Below the pieces are notes generated by a model that saw only the letters and a list, made by a program, of their open reading frames with translations, searched no databases and was not told the origin of the DNA. This document shows positions 1 to 7,351 of a stretch of 64,000 bases of DNA, one piece after another. The stretch covers positions 806,001 through 870,000 of the forward strand of contig NZ_JABJRC010000002.1 in assembly GCF_013131805.1 (NCBI RefSeq), written 5' to 3'. Made by a program: the position numbers and the translations under genes. The number at the start of each line of letters is the position of its first letter. Position 1 is the stretch's first letter. This DNA comes from Kribbella sandramycini. GTDB taxonomy: Bacteria > Actinomycetota > Actinomycetes > Propionibacteriales > Kribbellaceae.

Positions 1-257
1 CAGCTCACGGCCGGCCGCTTCGTGACATCAAGCTTGCCGGTGGCATCGATCGGAACAGGCCTGAGCCCGACGTCCCGGCCGGGCACCGACTTGAGATCGG
101 TGGTTGCGGGTTCGGAATCCTTCGCGGCGCCGCTTGGAAGAGCCTGCGCGGCCGGGCCGTGCAGGCCGATCATCAGTGTCGCGGCGGTGGCCATTATCAG
201 CCCTGCACGCGGCAGGGCGGACCGGCGTGATCGCCGGTGACCGGGGTGGGCGGACAT
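1..257 (-). CDS. Secreted protein of unknown function (N-terminal part only)
   Basis: The gene starts at an ATG at 257 and runs off the left edge, so only about 85 residues are visible. A GGAGG ribosome site lies 7 bases upstream of the ATG. The N-terminus carries several arginines, then a hydrophobic stretch and an alanine-rich cleavage region (GLHGPAAQA), which is a classical signal peptide. The mature part that can be seen is low in complexity and shows no recognisable domain. It is divergent from the FG-GAP/ricin gene, with 183 bases between the two starts that must hold both promoters. Export is well supported; function cannot be judged from this fragment. Confidence 0.75.
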   Translation of the reverse strand, partial: MSAHPGHRRSRRSALPRAGLIMATAATLMIGLHGPAAQALPSGAAKDSEPATTDLKSVPGRDVGLRPVPIDATGKLDVTKRPAVS

Positions 258-440
258 GGATATACCTCCGGTATTGGTCTGTTCAGGGGACCGGGCAAGG
301 CTGGCATCCGGTCCGGGACCGAACAGCCGTTTCGATCTCGGTCGAAGGGTCATTAGACGACCGTTGAAACGTGCGCGGCCCACCGGGCGCTGATGGATCA
401 TCGGCGGTGTTCCCGCCCACCTTCCTCGAGGGGTCTTCTC

Positions 441-3400
441 ATGTCCGCCAGGCGTCGCCGGCTCCTTCCACTGTTCCTGTCCGTGCTCCTCGCCGTCCCG
501 CTGATCGCCTCTGTACAAGGCGATCCGCCCGCGGCGACCGCGCAGCCGGGGACAGTCAGCCGGCCGCGTACTCCCGAGGTGATCGCCACCGACGAGGCCG
601 CCCGGACAGGCCGCCGGGTCGAGGTGACCAACTGGCGCAGTGAAACGGGCGAGATCTACGTCAATCCGGACGGCTCGAAGACGATGACCCAGCACGCCAC
701 CCCGGTTCGGGTTCGGAGCGGATCCCGTTGGGTTGCGCCCGATCCGACGCTGCGCCGGCAGCGCGGCGGAAACGTGCGTCCGGTCGCGGCCACTGTCTCG
801 ATGGTGCTCTCGGGCGGCGGCGGGAAGACCTTGCTGACCATGGGCGAGCCTGGCAAACAACTCGTCATGGGGTGGCCGGACCGGCTGCCGGTCCCGCGGC
901 TGGAGGGGGACACCGCCACCTATCCAGAGGTCTACCGGGGCGTCGATCTCCGGATCAAAGTTGCTGTTGACAACTTCTCGTACCTGCTGGTGGTCAAGGA
1001 CCGCGACGCCGCGCTGAACGACGCGTTGCGCGCGCTGCGGACGCCGTTCGTGGGGAAAGGGCTGCGGGTGTCGGTCGGGCCGGACGGCTCGACGACGGCG
1101 CGCGATGCACTCGGGGCGACGGTCTTCAGCGCGCCGCCGCCGACCATGTGGGACAGCACGCCGGGGACACCGCGCCAGGCCAAGGTTGGTATCCGGCTCC
1201 GGCAGGGCCAACTCGAGCTCACGCCGCAGCGGGCGCTCCTGACCGACCCGCGCGCCAGGTTCCCGATCCACATCGACCCGTCGATGAGCGGCCGGCTCGC
1301 CGGCTGGCTGCATGTGAACGTCAAGATGGGCGGCCAGACCGGGTGGGGCTACGACACCAAGGAAGGTGCAAAGGTCGGCCGCGCATACCGGGACCGCGCG
1401 AACCTTTATCGCTCCCTGTTTCTGATGAACCTGACGAACGGCGCGCAGACGATCGCCGGGACCACTGTCACCAACGCCGAGTTCGGCATCGATCTCGACC
1501 ACTCGCCGACCGGCACACCGACTCCGGTCGATCTCTGGCACCTGAAGGATTTCGACACCGGCACCTATATCGACTGGGACAACAACAGCCAGTTCTGGCG
1601 GGAGAACGTCGCCACCCGGAGCGCGGAGGCCTATCCGCCACCGGAGGACAAGGCAGTGTTGTTCAAGGATTCGGCCCGGCTCGTCCAGTTGGTGCAGCAG
1701 GCCGCGAACGATCGGCGAACCACCATCGGGTTCGGCCTGCGGGCGCCCGACGAAGGCGCCGAGAACCAGTGGAAGAAGTTCAAGCCGGACACCGCCGTAT
1801 TGTCGGTCACCTACAACAGCGCCCCGCGGGAGCCGAAGTCGCTGAACCTGGTCCGGCCGCGCCCGTGCGGCACCACGGATGCGCCGACACCGATCGGGAC
1901 CCGGACACCGCAGTTCTCGGCGGTGGCGAACGATCCGGACAGTGGCGACGAGGTCACCACGACGCTCGAAATCCGGAATGCGGCAAACGCGGTCGTGCAC
2001 AGCGGCTCGGTCGGCCCGACCGCGACCGGTGCTGCCTTCTCCTGGGCCGAGGTACCGGCCGGCACTCTGAACGAGAACGAGGTCTATCGCTACCGCGCGT
2101 TCACCCGGGACACGTTGGTGGCCGGTCCGGCGACGGCGGACTGCTATTTCGTGATCGACTCGCGTCCACCGGGAGTCCCAGCCGTCGCCTCGGTGGACTT
2201 CCCGGACGGTAGTCGCAAGACGCCTGCGTACCAGACCGGCACGGTGACGTTCCGGCCCGCGGCGGGGCAGGAGAGCGAGGTCACGGAGTACGTGTACGGG
2301 TTCTCGTCGGACAAGCTGGCGATGCGCATCAAGGCCGGCGCCGGCGGCGTCGCGACAGTGCCGATCACCTTGACGCCGTCAGGTCAGACCGGGTCCTTCG
2401 ATCGCGAGCTCTATGTCGTAGCCGTCGACAAGGCGGGTAACGAGAGCGAGGTCACCGAGTCGTGGGGTTTGCGCGCCAAGGCCGGCGGCGCCGCGCCGGC
2501 GCCCGTCCGCGGCGACAGCAACGGAGACGGCAAGGCGGACCTGAACGCAATCTTCGACCAAGGGTTCGGCCGCACCGCGATCTGGACAATGCCGTCGGCC
2601 GGGGCCGCCTTTCACCCCGGCGTGATGAGTTGGGACACCGGCGAGGGCGGCGTCTTCGCGCTGACCAGGAGCCGGGCCGTACAAGGTGACTGGGACGGCG
2701 ACGGGCGCGCGGATATGGCGCTGATCCGGGAAGGCGCCGGCCGGCAGATCTGGCTGTACAAGTTGCGGGCCGAAGGCAACCGGTACGAGGCGGACACCGC
2801 GAGCTGGACCAGCGGCGCGAACGGGTGGCCGCTGAGCACCGCCCGGATCGTCGCCGGGGATGTCGACGGTGACGGCAAGGCCGATATCGCAGTCCAGAAC
2901 GCAACGGCCGACGGCGGCTTCGAGGTCCTGGTCTTCACGGCCGCGAGCAACTTCGCCCAGCCGGTGAACTGGCTGACCTCCGATGCGGCCGGTCAATGGA
3001 CCCGCAGTACACCGGTGCTCGCCGATCTGGACGGCGATCGGAAGGCGGACTTCGTCAGCATGCGGAACCTCGACGGCTGCCGGACGTCGGTGGAGGTCTT
3101 CCGGTCCAGCGGCACCGGCTTCGCAGCGGGAGCTTCGGCCTATGACTCGGGAGCCGGCAACTACTGCTGGGAGAAGAGCAAGATCTCGGTCGGCGATCCC
3201 GACGGCGACGGCCGTGACGACCTCGTCGCGCTCTACGAGGACACGCCGGCGAAGGTCTCGTTGCAGGTGTTCAAGCCGAGCGGAGCGACGCTGTCCCGCA
3301 GCGCCTGGTGGAGCGTCGCCGACAACGAGCTGGACCTGTCGAAGACCAACCTGTCGGTTGGCGACTTCAATGGCGACCGGAAGGACGACATCGCGCTGTT

Positions 3401-4448
3401 GTACGCCGGTGGGTCTGCACCGGGCGTTCGGGAGGCGTTCACTCAACTGTCCACCGGTGCGGCGTTCGGAGCCCGGCAACAGACCTGGTCGGGCCAGGTT
3501 GACGCGGTCACCGGGCCGAAGTTCGAATTGGAGCACCGTTCGTACGACCTGGTCAGCAAGAACAGCAACAAGTGCCTGAACGTGGAGTTCGCCAGCACGG
3601 CGGACGACGCGCGATACATCCAGTACGGCTGCCTGCCGGTAGACCTCAACGCGCGCTTCCGGCTGACACCGATCGCCGGCACTGATCAGTTCAGTGTCCG
3701 CCCGATGCACAGTATGAAATGCGCGGATGTCGCGGACGTCGGGCTGGAAGACGGGCAGCAGTTGCTGCAATGGCCATGCGGCAGCGGCAGCGGGGAGCCG
3801 ACCGCGAACCAGCAGCTGACGGTCGAGTACATCGAGGGTACGAGCTACGACACCGTCGTCCAGCTCAGATTCGCTCACAGCAAGAAGTGCGCCACCGTCT
3901 ACCCGGACGGCGACAAGACGGTCTTCGACGACTACGCGCCGATCAAGCAGCAGACCTGTGGACAGCTGACGACTCAGCAGTGGACGCTGCGACCGTCGTA
4001 CAACCAGACGCAGCTGGGTGAGAACGGGAACGCTCGGTACCGCATCGAGGCCGCCACCTCGCACCACGTCCTCGACATCGAGCACTGCATCGCGACGAAC
4101 AACATCCGGATGTGGGAGTGGGTGCCGGGTAGCCCGTGCCAGCAGTGGAAGCTGGAGAGCCTGGGCGACGACGTGTACAAGATCGTCGACCCGAGCAGCA
4201 ACCGGGCCCTCGACATCCAAGGGTGCTCGAAGCTCCCCAAGGGCACGGTCATCGCCTGGGCGAGTAACAACTCCGAGTGCCAGCACTGGCGGATCGAGCC
4301 GAGCCCGGACGGCAGCTACGCCATTACCTCGGTGAGTAGCGGACTGGCGCTGGACGTCGACAGCTGCAACCCCGCCAAGGGCACCGACGTGATCACGTGG
4401 ACGTACCACGGTGCGAAGTGCCAGCGATGGTTCTTCATCAAGCAGTGA
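441..4448 (+). CDS. Large secreted protein: DNRLRE-type domain, FG-GAP repeats, ricin-B lectin domains
   Basis: A 1335-residue exported protein. The ATG at 441 is preferred to the in-frame ATG at 393 because GAGGGG sits upstream and the signal peptide (residues 1-35, MSARRRRLLPLFLSVLLA) then begins properly. Residues about 40-280 match the N-terminal region seen in large actinobacterial wall-associated or Rhs-like proteins. Residues about 282-460 resemble a DNRLRE beta-sandwich, followed by Ig-like sequence. About 688-1026 hold at least six FG-GAP/VCBS calcium-loop repeats of the DxDGDGxxD kind (GDSNGDGKADL, GDWDGDGRADM, GDVDGDGKADI). From 1032 to the end are ricin-B type lectin repeats with QxW-like motifs (CQQWKL, CQHWRI, CQRWFF). 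The architecture suggests carbohydrate or matrix binding outside the cell. No catalytic domain is evident. Its end overlaps the convergent LysE gene by 11 bases. Confidence 0.85.
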   Translation: MSARRRRLLPLFLSVLLAVPLIASVQGDPPAATAQPGTVSRPRTPEVIATDEAARTGRRVEVTNWRSETGEIYVNPDGSKTMTQHATPVRVRSGSRWVAPDPTLRRQRGGNVRPVAATVSMVLSGGGGKTLLTMGEPGKQLVMGWPDRLPVPRLEGDTATYPEVYRGVDLRIKVAVDNFSYLLVVKDRDAALNDALRALRTPFVGKGLRVSVGPDGSTTARDALGATVFSAPPPTMWDSTPGTPRQAKVGIRLRQGQLELTPQRALLTDPRARFPIHIDPSMSGRLAGWLHVNVKMGGQTGWGYDTKEGAKVGRAYRDRANLYRSLFLMNLTNGAQTIAGTTVTNAEFGIDLDHSPTGTPTPVDLWHLKDFDTGTYIDWDNNSQFWRENVATRSAEAYPPPEDKAVLFKDSARLVQLVQQAANDRRTTIGFGLRAPDEGAENQWKKFKPDTAVLSVTYNSAPREPKSLNLVRPRPCGTTDAPTPIGTRTPQFSAVANDPDSGDEVTTTLEIRNAANAVVHSGSVGPTATGAAFSWAEVPAGTLNENEVYRYRAFTRDTLVAGPATADCYFVIDSRPPGVPAVASVDFPDGSRKTPAYQTGTVTFRPAAGQESEVTEYVYGFSSDKLAMRIKAGAGGVATVPITLTPSGQTGSFDRELYVVAVDKAGNESEVTESWGLRAKAGGAAPAPVRGDSNGDGKADLNAIFDQGFGRTAIWTMPSAGAAFHPGVMSWDTGEGGVFALTRSRAVQGDWDGDGRADMALIREGAGRQIWLYKLRAEGNRYEADTASWTSGANGWPLSTARIVAGDVDGDGKADIAVQNATADGGFEVLVFTAASNFAQPVNWLTSDAAGQWTRSTPVLADLDGDRKADFVSMRNLDGCRTSVEVFRSSGTGFAAGASAYDSGAGNYCWEKSKISVGDPDGDGRDDLVALYEDTPAKVSLQVFKPSGATLSRSAWWSVADNELDLSKTNLSVGDFNGDRKDDIALLYAGGSAPGVREAFTQLSTGAAFGARQQTWSGQVDAVTGPKFELEHRSYDLVSKNSNKCLNVEFASTADDARYIQYGCLPVDLNARFRLTPIAGTDQFSVRPMHSMKCADVADVGLEDGQQLLQWPCGSGSGEPTANQQLTVEYIEGTSYDTVVQLRFAHSKKCATVYPDGDKTVFDDYAPIKQQTCGQLTTQQWTLRPSYNQTQLGENGNARYRIEAATSHHVLDIEHCIATNNIRMWEWVPGSPCQQWKLESLGDDVYKIVDPSSNRALDIQGCSKLPKGTVIAWASNNSECQHWRIEPSPDGSYAITSVSSGLALDVDSCNPAKGTDVITWTYHGAKCQRWFFIKQ

Positions 4449-5073
4449 GGGCGGTGACGAGGGCGATGCCGGCGAGGAGAAGGTAGACGGCGGCGGTGAG
4501 GTGGTTGCGGAGTCTGCTTGGGGATCGGGTGGAGCGGACTCTGCGGCCGATGGCGGCGGCCGCGAGGGCGTAGCAGAGGTCGAGGGTGAGCCCGATGAGC
4601 ATGGTGGCCAGGCCGAGGAGGAGCATTTCGGTGCGGAGCTGGGTGGGGGTGGCGCCTTGGGTGGTGAATTGGGGAAGGAAGGCTAGGAAGAAGAGGGCGG
4701 CCTTGGGGTTGAGGAGGTTGACGAGGACGCCGTCGCGGTAGATGCGGGACAGGGAGGCCGGCGGGATGCCGCCGGGCGTGTCGAGGGCGGTGGGGGCGTT
4801 GAGGACGCGGATGCCCAGGTAGGCGAGGTAGAGGGCGCCTGCGATCGAGATGGCGGTGAACAGGCCGGGGGAGGCCTGGACGACGGCGGCCAGGCCGAGG
4901 GCGGCTACTACGACGTAGACGATGGTGCCGGTCTCGATCGCGAGGGCGGAGACGACTCCGGCGCGGCGGCCTTGGGTGAGGCTGCGGAGGGAGATGTAGA
5001 CGTTGTTCGGGCCGGGGGTGCCGACCAGGATCAGTGTCGCTCCGGTGAAGCCCAGGACCTGCGCGATACCCAT
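4438..5073 (-). CDS. LysE/RhtB family amino-acid exporter
   Basis: A 211-residue membrane protein of the usual length for LysE family translocators. The N-terminus carries the family signature GTPGPNNVYI, and there are about six hydrophobic segments. The family exports amino acids or their derivatives; the substrate cannot be told from sequence. It is divergent from the MocR-type regulator at 5160, with 86 bases between the two starts that contain a perfect inverted repeat, so the exporter is probably controlled by that regulator. The first part of the gene is unusually rich in GAG/GGG runs compared with its neighbours. Confidence 0.88.
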   Translation of the reverse strand: MGIAQVLGFTGATLILVGTPGPNNVYISLRSLTQGRRAGVVSALAIETGTIVYVVVAALGLAAVVQASPGLFTAISIAGALYLAYLGIRVLNAPTALDTPGGIPPASLSRIYRDGVLVNLLNPKAALFFLAFLPQFTTQGATPTQLRTEMLLLGLATMLIGLTLDLCYALAAAAIGRRVRSTRSPSRLRNHLTAAVYLLLAGIALVTALTA

Positions 5074-5091
5074 CGAACCGCCTCTACTCGT

Positions 5092-5140
5092 GGTGGACTG
5101 CTGCTACCGACTAGCCTGACGGGACAGCAAGCAGTCCACC
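5092..5140. promoter_or_regulatory. Perfect 11-bp inverted repeat between lysE-like and mocR-like genes
   Basis: GGTGGACTGCT at 5092-5102 is repeated as AGCAGTCCACC at 5130-5140, arm to arm 38 bases apart. A further AAGTGGACC lies over the regulator's own start codon at 5158-5166. The half-site resembles the AAAGTGGWCTA-like sites reported for PdxR, a MocR/GntR regulator. The position between divergent start codons fits an operator for the 5160 product; this is inference. Confidence 0.6.
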
Positions 5141-5159
5141 CGAGCCAATCCGAGGAGAA

Positions 5160-6635
5160 GTGGACCGTTCCGGAGATGCCGCCGCGCTGGCCGAGCAGAT
5201 CGGTCCGCGGCTGTCTGCGCGGACCGGTGGTCTGTACCGGCGGCTGGCTGATGAGATCGCTGGGTTGATCGGTTCGGCCGAGTTGCCCGTTGGTGCGCGG
5301 CTGCCGGCGGAGCGGCGGCTTGCTGAGGCGCTGGCGGTGAGCCGGTCGACTGTGGTGGCGGCGTACGACGAGCTGCGCGCTCGCGGCCTGGTGGACAGCC
5401 GCCGCGGTAGCGGTACGACGGTGGCCCGGTCCGCGAGCCGAGGCCGCTCACGGACCGACAAGCGGATGCCGGCCGGGTACGGCGACTCGCTGTTCCACCG
5501 GATCGCGGTCGGGCCGGGGGAGGTGATCTCGCTGACGTACGCCGTCGATCCCGGGCTCCCCGAGTTGACGGACGAGCTGACGGCGCTGGCGCGGGAGGAT
5601 CTGCCGGCGTTGCTGGACGACGTCGGCTACCACCCGCGCGGTCTGGAGGTACTGCGGGAGCGGGTCGCTGAGCACTTCACCGATGGCGGGCTGCCGACCA
5701 GTCCGGATGAGATCGTCGTGACGACCGGTGCGCACCAGGCGATCGAGCTGGTGACGCGGATGTACCTGCGCACGGGCGCCGCCGTACTGATCGAGCAGCC
5801 CAGTTGGCCTGGTTGTTTCGACCTGTTCGGTGCAGCTGGTGGGCGGGTGGTCGGTGTGCCGCTGGACGACGCCGGCATCCGGCCCGATCTGCTGGCCGCG
5901 GCCTGTGCCGAGCACTCGCCGGCGATGCTGTTCGTGATGCCGACGTTCCACAACCCGACCGGTCGGCTGATGTCGGCAAACCGTCGACGGCAGGTGGCGG
6001 AGATTGCTGCCAAGTACGGCGTGGTGGTCGTTGAGGACAACGCGTATGCGTCCTGGGATCCGGCCGGCCCGGAGATCCCACCGCCGCTGGCGGCGTATGC
6101 GCCCGACGAGGCCGAGGTGCTGACGATCGGATCGGTCTCGAAGGCGGTCTGGGGCGGTCTGCGGATCGGCTGGATCCGCGCGCCGCGGCCGCTGGCCGAG
6201 CGGCTCGCCCGGCACAAGGCACTGGCTGATCTCGGCAGTCCGCTGATCGATCAGGCACTGACTGCGCGAATGTTGCCTCGACTCACCCAATTGACTGCGG
6301 AACGCGCGCGAACCGCTACGCAGCGCAAGAAGGTGATGGGGCAACTACTGACCGAACGACTACCGGACTGGGAATGGCAGGAGCCGGTCGGCGGCTCGGC
6401 CTTGTGGATCCGGCTGCCGGACGTCGATGCGCGCGTGTTCGCCCAGGTGGCGCTGCGACACGGCGTGGAGGTCGTCGCCGGGCGCGCGATGGACCCGACG
6501 GGGGAGCACGACGATCATCTGCGCGTCCCGTTCGCGTATCCGGAGCCGGTGCTCGCGGATGCGGTCGGGCGCCTGGCCGCCGCCTGGCGCGAGCTGCGCC
6601 GGCACGGGCCCGGCCCCGGTGTGCCGCTGGTCTGA
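5160..6635 (+). CDS. MocR-type regulator: GntR winged helix fused to a class I aminotransferase-like domain
   Basis: A 491-residue protein starting at GTG 5160 with GAGGAG directly upstream. Residues about 20-90 form a GntR-type winged helix (LYRRLADEIAGLI, RLPAERRLAEALAVSRSTV). The rest is a fold-type I aminotransferase domain with the PLP-lysine motif SVSKAVWGG (Lys about 328), the NPTG motif of these enzymes (FHNPTGRLM) and VVEDNAY for the ring-contacting aspartate. MocR regulators use PLP or a PLP adduct as ligand and often autoregulate while controlling a divergent gene. Here that gene encodes a LysE exporter, so it may sense an amino acid or amine. It could control PLP synthesis instead, but no pdx genes are present. 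Confidence 0.9.
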   Translation: MDRSGDAAALAEQIGPRLSARTGGLYRRLADEIAGLIGSAELPVGARLPAERRLAEALAVSRSTVVAAYDELRARGLVDSRRGSGTTVARSASRGRSRTDKRMPAGYGDSLFHRIAVGPGEVISLTYAVDPGLPELTDELTALAREDLPALLDDVGYHPRGLEVLRERVAEHFTDGGLPTSPDEIVVTTGAHQAIELVTRMYLRTGAAVLIEQPSWPGCFDLFGAAGGRVVGVPLDDAGIRPDLLAAACAEHSPAMLFVMPTFHNPTGRLMSANRRRQVAEIAAKYGVVVVEDNAYASWDPAGPEIPPPLAAYAPDEAEVLTIGSVSKAVWGGLRIGWIRAPRPLAERLARHKALADLGSPLIDQALTARMLPRLTQLTAERARTATQRKKVMGQLLTERLPDWEWQEPVGGSALWIRLPDVDARVFAQVALRHGVEVVAGRAMDPTGEHDDHLRVPFAYPEPVLADAVGRLAAAWRELRRHGPGPGVPLV

Positions 6636-6643
6636 ACAGGAGT

Positions 6644-6675
6644 GATGGCGGCCTCCCGAACCGGGAACCGCCATC
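6644..6675. terminator. Long hairpin after the MocR-type gene
   Basis: GATGGCGG (6644-6651) pairs with CCGCCATC (6668-6675), and TCCCG (6654-6658) pairs with CGGGA (6662-6666) inside it. It starts 9 bases after the stop codon. There is no U-tract, as is common in actinobacterial terminators. Confidence 0.6.
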
Positions 6676-6692
6676 GGATCTGTAGGACTTTG

Positions 6693-6708
6693 GCGCCCTC
6701 GTGGGCGC
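6693..6708. terminator. GC hairpin between convergent genes
   Basis: GCGCCC-TCGT-GGGCGC forms a perfect six-pair stem with a four-base loop, followed on the plus strand by GTTTAT. It lies 16 bases beyond the end of the minus-strand gene at 6725 and could serve both directions. Confidence 0.6.
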
Positions 6709-6724
6709 GTTTATGAGACCTGGC

Positions 6725-6955
6725 TTACCGTTCGTCCTCCGCAGCGACGGCGGGGGTGGCGTCGAGCCGGCCCGTCTCGTCGTGAATGGTGACGGCGATG
6801 TCGCGCAGCTTGTCCGAGTGCTCCCGGCCGTGGTGGGCGCAGAACAGAAGCTCCCCACCGCTGGTCAAGGTGACACGGACGTAGGCCTGCGCACCGCAGC
6901 GGTCACAACGATCCGCGGCCGACAGGGCCGAACTCGGGGCGAGTGCTGTAGTCAC
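6725..6955 (-). CDS. Small zinc-ribbon-like DUF7455 family protein
   Basis: A 76-residue protein with the hallmark CDRCGAQAYVR and ELLFCAHHGREH motifs, giving a Cys-x2-Cys plus Cys-x-His-His set that could bind zinc. This matches a small actinobacterial family I recognise as DUF7455, often encoded near the second topoisomerase genes. The GTG at 6955 is chosen because family members begin directly before the TTALAPS-like stretch, and GAGG lies 7 bases upstream. An ATG at 6967 is the alternative. The product is soluble and of unknown role. Confidence 0.75.
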   Translation of the reverse strand: MTTALAPSSALSAADRCDRCGAQAYVRVTLTSGGELLFCAHHGREHSDKLRDIAVTIHDETGRLDATPAVAAEDER

Positions 6956-7351
6956 TTGAGGCCTCATCTCATCTAGTTCCGTTCTCACCAGATAGCAACA
7001 TCCTGACATGCGGATCGCTTCCCGGTGTGGTCAACGTGTCCGAATGTGAGACGAAGCACCTGTCCACGTATGACGCATGTTGACGGGGAATCGTTTCGGA
7101 TTCGGGTGAATTGACCGTTTCACAGCCTATCGGGGTGTCCTATCTCACTCTGCGCCACCTGCTGGTCACCGCGTGCTGATGATCGGAGTGTCGGCCGACC
7201 GCGCCCGATCGAGTCCGGATCGATATCTGCGACAGCAGGTTTCTCGTTGTTCTGTCAGGTGCCCAGAGTGTCGGAGCCGCTAACAGGTTTTGGGGGTGCG
7301 GCCGCATAGGCTGTCCCTCGTAGTGAGTTGGTGAACCAGTGAAGGAGCCCT
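6956..7351. other. Intergenic region upstream of parE
   Basis: About 396 bases between divergent genes with no open frame having a plausible start and ribosome site. It should hold the promoters of the DUF7455 gene and parE. A TAGGCT hexamer at 7307-7312 is a possible -10 for parE with a leader of roughly 33 bases, but no good -35 lies 17 bases before it. A short GAATC/GATTC inverted repeat (7088-7103) is of unknown meaning. Confidence 0.4.

Noticed and set aside
2379..4409. A 676-codon minus-strand frame under the FG-GAP/ricin gene
   Set aside because: Mirror frame of a gene with clear repeats and domains; no ribosome site and no domain of its own.
7111..7116. TTGACC as a -35 of a parE promoter
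   Set aside because: No TANNNT hexamer occurs 16-18 bases downstream.
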